64,000 bases of DNA from Chlamydoabsidia padenii (taxonomy: Eukaryota > Mucoromycota > Mucoromycetes > Mucorales > Cunninghamellaceae). The stretch spans positions 186,001-250,000 of the forward strand of contig JAIWND010000009.1 in the NCBI GenBank assembly GCA_025330725.1. Direction: 5' to 3'. A program made the position numbers and the translations under genes. Below, piece after piece: positions 45,300-60,300 of the stretch (the first letter of the stretch is position 1; every line of letters starts with the position of its first letter). The notes under the pieces are model-generated. The model saw only the letters and a program-made list of their open reading frames with translations. It ran no database searches and was not told the DNA's origin.

Positions 45300-46472
45300 C
45301 CTTGTCTCTTTTGTTTTGGTTGGGGTAAAACTCAATGTTTTAGCTTTACCGCGATTAGTCAATCTGCCGACCCACAAGGTAACAAACGCATGAAACCATA
45401 TGACTAGGATATAATATTAACCTGTTTTATATGAACTTTATATAATAGAACGTATGCTTGCTGTTGTACGGTGGTTTATGTCTACTCTTTGGGGTAGTTA
45501 TGCTTCTCGGTGCACCAATGGTCTGAATGAAAAGAAACCCTACAATCCTATCTTGGGTGAACAATTCAAATGCAAACTCGGTGATGTAAAATGTGTCTGT
45601 GAACAAGTCTGCCATCATCCTCCCATTTCTGCCTTTTACCTTGAAGATGAAAAAGCCGGTGTCTCATTGAATGGACATAGTAAGTTGATCATTATGGATG
45701 ACATGTTGTAATCGGGACTTTAATTTATGATCTTGCATTTATGTTTTTATTTTTAGGCTGTCAAAAATCCAAATTCAAGGGCACTTCAATCAAGGTGGAT
45801 CAAATTGGTCGCGCTGTACTCTACGTCAAACCATTTGAAGAACAATACATCATCGACTTTCCTCATTTACTTATTCGGGGATTCTTGACTGGTGCAGCAT
45901 ATATTGAACTTGGCGGGAACTGCTCCATCACCTGCAGTAATGGGGTCCAGACGGTGATGGAATTTGTACCAAAACCTTGGTTTGGTGGTGAATACAATCA
46001 TATCAAGGGATCTATCAACTACCAAGGTACAGAACAATACTCACTATCCGGACGATGGAGTCACCAATCATTCTACACGAAAAACGGGGAAACGGACAAA
46101 CAACTTTTATTTGATGCTGAAGAAGAACCAATGGCTGAACGGGTCACACCTCCTTTGGAAAAACAACAAGACATTGAATCACATCGCGTATGGGGCAAGG
46201 TGACGGCTGCTTTGGCTCAAAAGGATTACACCACTGCTAACGCTGAAAAGTCAAAGATCGAAGAATGGCAACGATCGGTACGTAAAGACCGTATGGACAA
46301 CAATAACAACTGGACACCGGAACTCTTTGTATTTGAAAGAGACGCCAATGCTACTTCCGACTATGACAAGACCAATGTCTCTTTGTCCAAAAAGATGCCT
46401 GGCAAGATTCAAATTGACGATGGTGCTTGGACATATAAGGATTCTCTTCATAAAAGAAGTCAACAACAATAG
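44802..46472 (+). CDS. Oxysterol-binding protein, short (Kes1/Osh4-like) form
   Basis: Five exons: 44802-45031, 45116-45142, 45344-45378, 45449-45679, 45757-46472; phases close, 412 residues, the length of a lipid-binding ORD domain without PH or ankyrin parts. Transfers sterol and PI4P between membranes. Landmarks: FIKTVISFTGDLSSLTCPAF (lid), RMLAVVRWFMSTLWGSYASR, KKPYNPILGEQF, the signature as EQVCHHPPISAFY, LLIRGFLTG and a C-terminal FVFERDANATSDYDK. The usual signature is EQVSHHPP; here Ser is Cys, with both phosphoinositide-binding His kept. Intron 2 holds a run of about 70 T. Confidence 0.94.
45231..45299. repeat. ~69-nt poly(T) tract in OSBP intron 2
   Basis: Uninterrupted T run between exon 2 (ends 45142) and exon 3 (starts 45344). 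It forms an unusually long pyrimidine tract; length may be inaccurate in the assembly. Confidence 0.9.
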
Positions 46473-46727
46473 TAATAGCAATAGGTATCCCCCCACCCTT
46501 CTTTATTATTATTATTAGCATCATTATCATTACATAATCTAATACTACACAAATCAAACCATCTTTTTTATTATTATTATTATTATTTGCCCCCATTCTA
46601 ATTTGATTACAATAAAAACAACATGATCAATGATTATATTTATATAAAGATGTACAATATGGGGAGAAGGGTAATATCAAGTAAAAATGAATGTATAATG
46701 TATAGTGTTATAAATGGAGACTCTATT

Positions 46728-47338
46728 CTAACTATTAGCATGCATCACCTTGTCAATGGCAATACTGAATAAACTAAACCCAGCACATCCAAGAGCTGTT
46801 GCTTGAGGTCCTGCTCGAACAGCTAGTAACCCACCAGTGAAGCAACCAGCAGCTGCACTGTTGACAAGATCATTTTTGGCACGATACTACAAAAGAGTCC
46901 AAGTGATTAGTAGTTACGAGCAAAATAGTCGATCATGTGGTACTTACTGATTCAATAGCACATTCTGTTCCAGAATAGATGGCACCCACAGCAGCAAAGT
47001 TTTTAGCCATTGACCATGACCTTGTACCCATTTCCTTGAATGCTGTTTTAAGTTGTTGTTTCGTTGATTGTTGGACCATTTCTTCCGACATTGTAGGACC
47101 AGCGTATTCAAAAGAGGACATGAATAACCCGAAAGCACCACCCATGACAAAACCTAGAACAATATGTCAATATCGATAAAGGGTAAAAAGGAGAGTAAGT
47201 CTACTTACCAGCCGTACCAGCCATAGCCACTTTAGCAGGACATGATTCCATGACAGTTTGCATCATCTTGATCGTTTGTTGTTCTTGTTCGCTCATGCCA
47301 GCATTATTGTTACCAAAGGGTCCTGGAGGCATAGCCAT
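46728..47338 (-). CDS. TIM22: Mitochondrial import inner membrane translocase subunit Tim22
   Basis: Three exons: 47338-47209, 47153-46948, 46886-46728; phases close, 164 residues, normal for Tim22. Forms the channel of the TIM22 carrier translocase. Landmarks: [80 protein letters not shown] and [18 protein letters not shown]. Cysteines in ESCPAKV and GTECAIES correspond to the disulfide pair reported for the yeast protein. GAGTTTGAAAAGTCACGCCC near 47430-47449 is the element-like promoter sequence. Confidence 0.97.
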
Positions 47339-47458
47339 GATGAATATATAGAATGTGTAGTGGAAAAAAGAGAGAGCGAGAGAGAGAGAATGAATGACAA
47401 GGCAACAAAGAATATTTTTTTGAGGGTTGGAGTTTGAAAAGTCACGCCCCGCTTGTAA

Positions 47459-47499
<41 letters not shown>

Positions 47500-48187
47500 A
47501 CCCGCCAACCCGCCTCAATATTGGCCCACACCCCTTCGTTGAAAGCACCAATGGAATCAACATGAATGCAAATACTCTATAATACAAGTCGAATACCTTT
47601 TACAGTAAGGTTATTGGGTCAACAAACATGGACCTCAGAACTGGAAGGCACTTCTTTTATGACATGATATATGACTTACTGTCATACCCTTTTGGTCAGG
47701 CTATAAAACACAAAGGTAAGGATGACGGATGAATAAAAAGGTCGAGTGTCAAAAATACCAACTACTTCTTCCAGGTACCAAAAATAGATCGAATGTATTC
47801 CCTCTCTGTCCCCTATCTCTTTAGTATAATTATTCTTCTATATGTATATATATATATATCACATAATAAATAAAAACTACCATTACTTTGTCTATTCATT
47901 GTTTTGATGATGCAATATCTAGAACGGGCCGGTGGGTAAATGGCATTGAGCGAAACACAAAACCCTTTTTGGGTTTTTGCTCAGTCAAAGATATATATAT
48001 ATATATATAACCATCTGGGTCCAATCATCTGGGCGTAACTGAAAATGTGCGCACTCTTGGCATTGAATAGAGTCTGTTACATTACCTAATCTGATATGTC
48101 TGGTCAAACTATAGTGGGTGATATGAATTCATCAACAGGGTTTACCAGGCTTTCCTTCCTTCCCTTACTGCTTTCATTCTTTGACAT
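47339..48187. other. Divergent region between TIM22 and GH9 genes
   Basis: A-run at 47461-47497 in the TIM22 promoter side, TA microsatellites near 47850 and 47992-48009. No gene seen in about 0.85 kb. Confidence 0.5.
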
Positions 48188-50332
<2,145 letters not shown>

Positions 50333-50615
50333 TCTATAGACCTCTCCTCTCCACTTTTTTTATTTATTTTAGTTTATGTATGTTATTATAAATTGTAGAT
50401 ATGTTTATTTGTTTTGTCTTTTATATATATATATAAACTCTGGGGGTGGTGATATGTGGAAAAAGATTGACGGGTATGCAGGGTCCTGGCTATGATAATT
50501 TGCATTGGTGGAAAGATGAATCATGGGGTTGGTTGGTGTTAAAAAAGGGGCACGTTTATTCAATAGTCAACAATTATTTTTTTTTAAAAAAAAAGAGGGT
50601 ATAAAGAGGGGGAAA
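50333..50615. other. Short convergent spacer between GH9 and WWE genes
   Basis: 3' flanks of both genes, with TATATATATATA near 50427-50437 and T/A runs near 50575-50594. Nothing else seen. Confidence 0.55.
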
Positions 50616-50930
50616 TTAAATCCAACTCCATGCATCTGGTTGAAGGACCCGAGACAATCTATATTTTAAACCCAGATAACTCAGATAGCTATTTCGAGGA
50701 AACACTCTTACTTTTCTCACATCAGGGAAAAGTGAGTCGGTAATATCTACAAATGTCCCATCCATCGACAAGGTCTGTTCCAGTTTATTCTGATTGGCGA
50801 GGTCAAAAGGCTGCCATCGCTCTTCCTTGAATACCAGCCAAGTATAATTCGGTGGCATGCGAACATCCATCTTCACAAAAGATCTAGCAAGGCTTTGTCT
50901 ATTATCTGATAAGTATGATATAACCATCAT
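50616..50930 (-). CDS. Small WWE-domain-like protein
   Basis: Single exon, 104 residues. After a short N-terminus comes YTWLVFKEERWQPFDLANQN, KLEQTL, FVDITDSLFPDVRKVRVFPR and KYRLSRVLQP. Paired Trp (TWLVF..RWQPFD), a following L/F-E stretch, beta-like repeats and a final RLSRVL resemble WWE domains, which bind poly-ADP-ribose or assist ubiquitin ligases. Here the domain would be almost the entire protein. Pattern match only. Start may be either of two adjacent ATGs (50930 or 50927). Confidence 0.65.
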   Translation of the reverse strand: MMVISYLSDNRQSLARSFVKMDVRMPPNYTWLVFKEERWQPFDLANQNKLEQTLSMDGTFVDITDSLFPDVRKVRVFPRNSYLSYLGLKYRLSRVLQPDAWSWI

Positions 50931-51459
50931 GTAAAGAATGGGAATGGGATTAAAAAAGGTGGAGGTTTAAATACTTTTTTTTTTTTTTTTTTTGCCCGTA
51001 GCACTTTTTGCTTATGATGACGATTGTATCATGGGACGCATGTCCTGTCCCACTCTAACTAGTTTTGTCCTACTGTTATAGATGTAAGGAATAATGGGTT
51101 CTTTATTGTTGTTATCATTCAAAACACTCAAATTGATCATGTCTAACAACAAATGAGTGGTCAAGAAGTAAATGTTGGTAAAGCAAACAAAGTATTCGAA
51201 ATTCATGCAGCGGGGTTAAAAATTATGTCGGGAATCAAACAGAACATTTGGTTTTTTTTTTTTTTTTTGACATGGTGGCTACAACATGAAAGACAAAAGA
51301 CTTTATAATGTAAAATAAGTAATATGTAGGTTTTTATTTTGGATAATGTATTGGTAGAATAAACACAATATACTAGTAAAGAAGAGTTATAGTAATAAAA
51401 AAAAAAAAAAGCAAGTGGGAAGGGGAAGGTATGCACAAATAAAAGGAGTAATATAAAAT
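50931..51459. other. Spacer between WWE and Doa10 genes
   Basis: No supported gene. T-run at about 50975-50992 and another near 51251-51268. Composite motif ATTCATGCAG CGGGGTTAAA at 51201-51220 without an attached gene. Confidence 0.5.
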
Positions 51460-54400
51460 CTATAGAGTTGAAGATGCTGTTGATGAGGTTCCTTGATCCA
51501 AATTATGTAGTTGTTTTCCAATCATATATGTGTCGTCCCGAATAGATTTCACCCATAGTTTGGCCAATTTCGTTGAGACGTAGCAGACGACCCCAACAAG
51601 TAGTGTGCAAAACACAATAGGATACATCCATCGTACTAATATCAACGTTCTTGAAGCATCATCTGATAACAATGACAGAATGAAAAAGTTAATTAGTAAT
51701 ATGTACCTGTATATCCCCCTTTTTTTTGTGTGTGTACTTACCCAGCCATTGGACACAACCCCAAGCCAGTACTCCAGGAATGGTTATCGCCAGAATGGTT
51801 CCCAGCAACACAGGCGCCAAGAAATCCCTTGTGACAGACCATAAGGATATGTTGAAGAGTCCATCGGCAGTGAATTGATTCAGATATTGCTGCCACCTGT
51901 TGTTTGGTAAAACTTGAATCAATCCATAAATGATACTTGCATAGGCCACACCAAATGTCCAATCCTAAGAGTAAAATGATAATCAATACCATCATCACTA
52001 TCAGCTGCAAGTTATATGACCAATCAATACTTACTTCCGATAGATGGAGGACCATAGGCTGATCATTAATAGAGTAGCGTAGAGGCATGAATAGATACAA
52101 GTCTACGGTCACGCCCAACATCAATGGTAGCACAAAGCCCAGAGTGAATGCCAAATACAACACTTTGCCAGCCTATCATATGTATTTCAGTAAAAAGATC
52201 AATACATTCTCGACATGTCATTTCCACGCCCCCAGTTCCATCTTTTTGTCTTACCAATCCAAGTTTTGATTTTGTCCATTCGAAAACCATAGCAAAGGTT
52301 GCACCATTTTCTTGCCAAAATTGATACTTGTTAACAATCCAGTCAATAGCCAATCCCATGGAGACCATTACATAGGCACCAGTAGCAAAGTTGTATACAT
52401 CATGGACAGCTTTTGTCGTTACAAGTGTCTTGAATAGATAGCGCCCGAGGCAAACTAGTATAAATTGTTAGTCTGAAGCAAAAAGAAACAGTAGATATTT
52501 ATCTTGTCTTTTTCTTTTAATTACCTGGTACTACAGTGAGCGTACAAGTGAGCAAGGAGCTTGATAGCCACATGAGCATAATAAACAGAATGATCTAAAA
52601 GATGTGACCAATAAGATTAATCATTAGTACGTCCTTTCAGTTTCCATAATAACCTTTTTTGTTCCACTTACTCTGAATTTGAATTGAGGAGGGGCATAAA
52701 CAATGGTAGTACTGATATCTTCATCGCCAGATTGGGAGGCAGCAGGATGACCAGCCCGGCGTTCTTCTTCATCCAAAGCTTCCAACGTCACAGGATCCAC
52801 GGGGACTAGCATACGGCGGCGAGGTACAACAGGCACTGTATCGAGTTTAGGGACACGGAGTAATTGACCATCACGTTGAAAAAAGACAGATGCCATATGT
52901 TGTTGTTGTTCTTGAGATCCGTCAGCTTCAGCAATAGCCACATCACCATATACGTGGTTATCGTCATCACCAGAGGGGATAGCAGCTTTTCTTCGTAGTA
53001 ACCATGCTTCAAGAGATCGTCGTACATGTCGGCCTTCTTCTTCAGGATAGCGTCCATCAAACATAAATGATGTCAGACGTAGTTGTCGACTGGTCCAGCG
53101 CCACCAAGTATCCAGTAGAAATTTGGCATATTCCCGGGGTGCAAGATATGAGATCAGTGGAGATAGTAAAAATTGGACACCAAGCAGATCTAATGACAGG
53201 GTAGAAAACGGTGTGCTATATATAAAAAAAAAGTTAGTATGAATGCCCGGTATATCGTATTATCCAAACTCACTCCAAGGGGACAACAAGAGGGAAGGCA
53301 TTTGTGAGGTAGTTCAGAGTGTAGACCACAGAGCCAACCGCGGCAACAATCAAACCAGCATACATCATAGCACTGTGAATAATCTTTTGCAACAGAGGTA
53401 GAGTAGGTCGTTCAATCATTTCCCGAATTGGATGGAATTGAGGATCATTTGGATCACGAATAAACCAGATAACACCAGGACGTACCACTTCACGACATAA
53501 AGCAACAAAGACCGCCACACCAAATAAGAATCCGGTACCAAAGAACCAATGCAAGAAGCAGGACGAATAAGGATTGGTTTGATAAAACGCCCACCGAGTT
53601 TCCATAGAGGCATCAACGAAGAGAGGCAGAGTACAACCATCCAATAAGACACCGCAAGCCAAAGGGAAAATCACCAATTCCACCACGATGAAGAATACAA
53701 CCTTCAAAAAGTCACCTTGTTGCCGAAGAATATCTTGAATAGTATCACCATGTTGTCCGGCTGCCCGTCGCATATTCATATTGCCACCATTGTTACCATT
53801 TCGATGTTGCTGTTGTCGACGTTGTACAGCTGAGGGTGTTCGACCAAGGTACCATGATCCAATCAAGACAAGTACGAGGTAACCAACGAGGATACAGACA
53901 GTACGATCCAACCCACTTTGTCCGATTGCAAATTGTTGCCAGCGTTTTAACATTGAATCACCGAATGATTCGACAACTTGTTGTAGATCAGTTAATTGTG
54001 CATTTTGGTGAATCATTGAGCTGTTATTAGTAGCGACTTGTAGTTTGTGCGATGCCAAGTTATCAAGGACAGCCGTGTTTCCAGAGGATAAAAGAAGATC
54101 GTCGAGAGCTTGGTGTAGTCTTGTCATCACAGTATCAACAGCCAACTGGATAGATTCAGGCACAATATCATTTGTTTCCATCTTAGTTGTCACCCATGTC
54201 CAAACCAAAGGAATACCACGATCCAATACAAAGTCTACAACAGGGTCCGTCAGGAGTCGCATTACTGATATCGGTGTTTGAATAAAGCTCATAGGCTTAA
54301 TCTATAAATATATACAAATAAAGAAGATTGATTAGTACATTCATGCATAAAAACAAAAAATCAATTTATCTTACCGAGATAACCAATCTTCCAACAACAT

Positions 54401-56346
54401 AAGGTATCCAAACAGCCACACCCAAGCATAAACTGACCATAAGAGACATCAGTACAGAGTTTTGTAGAAGCATCCATGGATTGCCGCGCATACCAATAGC
54501 TTCCAATACACCATCGATATCATCACCAAAGTCAAAAGGTTCCATTTCATCGTCACCACCATCGTCATTGTTATCAAGAACATCTTCTTCCACTAGTGCA
54601 GCAGGAGCAGGAGCAGGATCGCGAGCAGCAGCCGCTGTCGGATCGTCAACAGGCTGATAAGGGGGTGGTAAATGTCGTTGATTGCCAAACACATGAGAGA
54701 AGTCTTCATCATTCCCTTCATCATCACCTTCTTCGTCGTCTTCAGAGAATTCGGGAGCCCTCCATCGTCGCCTATATATGTCTTCATCAGAGTCATGCTT
54801 GTCGTACCAATTTGAAATCACCGTGTCCCTGGTAAACATGTTCATATGGCGCTGGTTTTCGTAGGTGCTGTCGCTGATGTCACCATCGTCATCGTCCCCG
54901 TCGTCATTATTTTTCAAAGTATCCTTTTGTTTTCCATTGCTGCTTTGTTGACTAGAAGAGGCATGATGTTGGTCGTCCATCGATACATGATCTTGTAACC
55001 AGGATGGACCAGCACCTTCATTAGCATGTTCATTGTGAGGAGTCGAGTGTCCGCTTCCGATACTATGTTGCTCCTGTTGATTTCCATCGTTCGAATTCCG
55101 TTGTTGTTCCAGTACCCGCCGCATTTCCGCCAATCGAGTCTGTAATTCGTTCTCCAGGTCGTTATTGGGGTTATTGATGTTTTGAAGTGTGTGGAGTAGA
55201 GTATCGATGTCGACTTGTTCATTTTCACGTATTAGATTCCTTTGGCCATTGTCGTTATGAGTATCGCCGTTGGGTGTACCTTGTCGTTCAAGAAGGGGTC
55301 GTGCCAAGTCCAATACTGCACCAGCAGCTTGATGTTGTTGTTCCAAATGTTCTTCGTCTTCTTGGGGTTCGTCTTCCACCAATAAGTTTTGCATAGCCCA
55401 TTCCCGAAATAAGTAAGCAGCGATAAAGATCACAATTACAAATGCGGTAATCAGTTGACCTTCAAAACAATCCGATAAAAAAGTTCTGTATTCAGACAAT
55501 AAAGAGAGAGAGAGAGAGAGAAGGAATGAGTTACAAAAGAATCCTCTAAACAACCGACATATACACACACATCGCACGTTTTCTTACCTCCACTGGAATA
55601 CCACAGGGAATGTCATAAAGTTGAATAGTCGAGCCAATAGGGATGATGGCACTACATCAGAAGAAGGTTCCTCCGGTAAAGTCACGTTCTTTGAAGAAGT
55701 TGTGAAGAATCCAATTGTTTCGCCACTCCAAAAGTAGAAGCGCCAAGTACATAAAGTTGAATAAGGTAAGATGACCAACCAGACCACACCAACCACCAAG
55801 GCACGTAAGACAAATTTCAGTGATTGTACAAGTCGTCGTAGGCATTGCTTTACAAAAACACCAAGAGGTAGTCGATCAGGCATATCAGAGCGGTAGATAG
55901 GTGTAAAGGTGAATGGATGTTCGCATAGTTCGCAATATCTTTAATGAAAAAAAAAAAAGGTGGTGAGTCTACTGTTATGTTGTCAGACATTTGTTTAGTT
56001 ATATATGTTTACTTTTTCCTGCTATGAGATAACCACTCTATAAGACTAATCATAATTATATGTGTATAAAAATAAAAATAAAAAAGAGAATAGACAGTGA
56101 GTTTAATTTGGTTTAACTTTTTATTTACTTGAATTTCGTAAGATACCTACCAATCCTGATGCACGAAGCGGATACTTCCAGAGCACTTGCATGGGTGGAA
56201 CAATGGATGATCAGGGGTGGATTCTGATCGACAGACTCTGCAAATAGCTTGATAAAATATAGTTTATAGAGTTAGTAAAGAATATATAAAAAACGTCATC
56301 CGGTCAAAAATTAAACATTGTACAACTACATACCTTCGTCTTCCAT
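51460..56346 (-). CDS. DOA10: Doa10/TEB4 (MARCH6)-type ER membrane E3 ubiquitin ligase
   Basis: Twelve exons: 56346-56334, 56247-56151, 56045-56013, 55938-55588, 55485-54375, 54301-53274, 53215-52672, 52594-52525, 52454-52255, 52172-52035, 51964-51742, 51662-51460; all phases close, 1336 residues. N-terminal RING-CH finger at residues 5-60: [46 protein letters not shown] (C4HC3 complete). Multiple membrane segments follow, with a long acidic loop (about 175-440). The conserved TEB4-Doa10 region is recognisable by [20 protein letters not shown], and further on by [20 protein letters not shown]. Doa10 sits in the ER and inner nuclear membrane and marks misfolded proteins for ERAD. Exon 1 is 13 nt (MEDE). 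TTTCAAATCCCG at 56511-56522 is the upstream element. Confidence 0.97.
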
Positions 56347-57325
56347 CGATTAAGACAATGTTAATAGTAAATATAAAATAGTATTAAGGTTGTTGGTAGA
56401 TAAAAGTACAAGGATGGAATGAGTAAAAAGAGTGACAATGAAGAGAAAAGAAAGAAGAAGGAAGAAAAACAACAGAAAGAAAAAAATTGTTCACCTTTCG
56501 CACCAACTATTTTCAAATCCCGATTTAGGAAAACCCCGCCGAGCTTGGATACATTTAGTAAATCGCAAAACTATATCAGTAATGCTCAAAAGTACCCCAC
56601 AATCCAAAATACAATATAGAATAGGGGAATACATAGTTATGTACATGTATAATGGGGTCAAATATGTTTTCAAAAAAGATCCTTGTTGACAATATCACAT
56701 GTCTTGGAAAAAAAGCGTTAATCCTTCTCAAACGATGAGTGTCACCATCCCTTGGTCTCTATGTATACTGTAATGTGTTTCAAAAACATCATTTATAGTA
56801 ATGATATATGTAACAAAAGGGACTAGGAGTGATATCTTCTCCACCACTTTACCCCTATGACAATGTGTCTCCCTTTTTCCTTATTTGGAGTGCCAACTGT
56901 AAACTCATAATGTGCTACATGTATCCTCTTTCAGGCTTCTTACTGGAGGAAAACCACTGGCATGATGTCTAATGGTGCTTTTTGTTATTAGTTAGATCGT
57001 TACATAATTAATCGAGATTCTTTGATATACACGTTGCATGATTACATGTTGCTATAGTTGAAACCCCGATATGGCAATTTGCCTATGTATAATACAAACT
57101 GGTCCCCCACTATTACCACCATGTATAAAGACAAATACAGTAATAAAGAAGACATAAAGATAACATCATGGGCATAGATGTAGCATATAAAAGACAAAGT
57201 AATACAAACTAGTAGTACTCTAATGCAAGTCATATATTTATTGAATTAGTAGGAGGTAAATACAAAATGATTAAAATGATTAGATATGCATGTAGTAAGT
57301 AAACGGTGATCCTATTTCTAATAAT
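56347..57325. other. Intergenic region between Doa10 and cullin
   Basis: Contains the Doa10 promoter element (56511-56522) and another TTGAAACCCCGAT near 57058-57070. About 1 kb with only short open frames and no supported gene. Confidence 0.5.
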
Positions 57326-60300
57326 CTATTCATCACAATAAGCCCATAACCCATCATCCATTTTTCGTATGAGGCCCCTAGAATAAAAAGAAGTTATAAT
57401 GTTAGTTTCATTCATCAAAGCAACGATGTGATGTATCATGTTTACCTTTTAACGAGGAGGTTGAGTTCGGTTTGCATAATGGATGTCTATAAAAAATACG
57501 TTAGTTTATTATTCTTATATTTCATTAACCCCTCTGTTTTTTTTAACCGCACTTACATCAATGAAGAAATTTGAATAACCATTCGTGTTCCGCAAAGCAA
57601 TCAAATGATGCAGTTCCTCGGTAGGTAATTTCCTGTGCTTCTTTAGATTCTTCATTATCAATGCTTGTATCTAATGATAATAATGATGACAATAAGAGCG
57701 TGGTTAAAACACAAATCCAGATTTCGTTTCATCTTCAATTCCTTACCTTTTCTTTTTTGCTAAATAGTTCTCGGCGGACAATATTCTTGAAGCCTGTTGT
57801 TGATAGTTCAGTTGTTGTTTGTTGAATGTCGATTGAGGATTGTATGGTATTGTATTCCGAATTATAACTGTAAGCATCCGTGCCAGCCGCGTTTGCATTA
57901 TTATAGGATGAAAAAGATTCGGTCATAGTTGAGTCCTGCTTGATTAAAATCATCGTTTCTGGTTTAGATAGTTGATCCAGGGCTTTGACAACTTCATCTC
58001 TGTCTACATAATGTAAAAAAAAAAAAAAGAACAGTGTTAGTTAGAGTGATAAAAAAAAAAAAAAAAAGTAGACCCATGTGCTGCACATACTTATTTTGGA
58101 TTGTCGTACAATGTCGTCCACTGTAAGAGACAAAATGTTGGTGTTGTTGAATAGTAAGAGGATCATAGCTTGGTATTGGGTGGTGTTCAGTTCTACAGTG
58201 CAGTTTGGGTATGATGCTTCCAAGAGACAGGTACCATAAGAAGGCATCCACGTTAATTTCCGCCGAGGTTGTGCTTCCTTATAAAATTCGATATACCTTT
58301 GTTGATGAGCCAGCATCTAGACAATAAATCTTTTATTAGTTTCATCAATGTCAAGTACTTTTTGATTGTACATTACCTCGGTAGACAGTTTTGGTTCTTG
58401 GTAAAAAGGATTTATTGACCACGTTTCACCTGATATGATGTTGACGTGGAGGTCCACATGGCTTTTAATCCCATTGTCATCAAGATGTGCCTTTTTCAAA
58501 TAACATTCAAACCCCGATTAGTCATGCATGAATCAATGTTCTGTTGATCTGTACCGTACCTTGTAAGATTCCGATTGAGTAAGGGAGTTTCTTATATCAT
58601 TAATCATGTTGACCAAGTCACTAGAAAACCTGGTACCGCATTCTATTCAGAAACATGTGGTTAGTTATTGGAGCTCTTTTTCTTTGTGAATCATTCAAGC
58701 AATTACCTGATTGTAGCCGATCTACCATATATGATTCACCACGAATGGTTTTCCAGGTTTGATCCTTTAGTAGACGACGGGATAAATCAGATTTGTACTG
58801 GCACTTGAAAACATCTTCAGCTAAGTTAAAATGTAGAGTTAAAAAAGATATGTGAGTTAAATGATGCTTCTTTTTTCGAGGGTAAAATACCTTGTAAGCT
58901 TCGGAAGAGATCAATACCATGTTCCAAAGCCTCGATGTTTGGCGAGTTATCGAGTGGCTCGTCTAGCTAATAACAAAAAATCATTGGATTATTCGTATTT
59001 TTGACTTGTGCTTTTACTTTTTTTTTTTTTTCTCTCTCTTTTAACTTACAGGTTGAGAATCCAAGTGTTCCAAGTGCCAATCAAAATAGTGAGCAATGTG
59101 TCGAGCGGATTCAGATGCATCCTTATTAATCGCTATTTCAAAGCTTTCTTTCAAGACATGAGCATAGCCGGGATTACTATCAAAGCAGAGTGAGAGAATG
59201 GAGTTTATCGTTTTCTTCAGTTCAATAAGACCAGTTGCAATCATCAAGGACGGGTTTCCTTTTCCCTTGTTCTTGACATTCTTGGAGATTGATTGGCATT
59301 CATCCTAAGTGTATTACAGATAAAAGTATGTAAAGATTCAGTAAGAGCAAGTATAGTTTTTCTTTTCTATTACCTTTATATATTGTCCAAATGTTGTTTG
59401 TAGGATAGATGTTGCATTGACTTTGGCAAACAATCGATACAGGGCTTCGAGTAATATACGTCGCTCCGGGACCAAAAAAGGTTTCATTCCTGTAAGTCGT
59501 TCAATCAATTTAGTGGTAGTTGAAATAAAGATAAGAGAGAGAGAGAGATAGAGAGAGCTGACTTACCTTCACGGAAGATCTCGTCTAGTTGCTTGATCAA
59601 GAGTTCATCAATAGCAATACTGTAGCCAGGGGTAATAGATTGAGGGATATGGCGCCTATATTCGTTTGTTGAAGTTGGTTCAGATAGGATTAGGTTGATT
59701 GCATAAGTGACATAAGAAGGCATGGTGTACGAGCTGACGCCAATCCGAGCACGTTCATTGTAAAACTTCTGGGTAGATTCCACTAATTCTTGATCGAGAC
59801 TAGTCCTGAATGTCGGTAAGTTTTCATATATAAGCCGTAGTGTTGTGATAATCAGAGATGATTCCACCGGTAATTTACATCTATATAAAGAATAAAACAA
59901 ACCCCAAAAAGTAAATACACATGTCTCTGTTTTCAGTTACTTTTGTTTACCTTTGACAAGATATTAGATATATTATATTCGATATAGTACGTTTTTTGAT
60001 CTTGCTGTTTTGCGATATTTTGTCCCAGTACAAGTGCTGTCCAAAATGCCTAGAATAGTAAAATGTTAATACCGCATGCTTTAGAGATATATGTATAAAT
60101 GTATATATTTACTTACGTGAGAGACGCAAATTTTGTTTTCTTGATCATATGATGGTGGTTGATTTCTTCCAGTGTTTGATTGAGATTCATCTATGTATTC
60201 AAAACAAGATAAAGTAATTACTGTTAGTATATATATTTCAATTCCAACTCCATGTACTTACCACTATTGCCCGATAGTTTTTCCACTGTGATACCAGCTC

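Noticed and set aside
58620..58642. Possible extra short intron GTTTTCTAG in the cullin gene
   Set aside because: Too short to splice, and reading through restores the conserved ECGTRFSSDL block.
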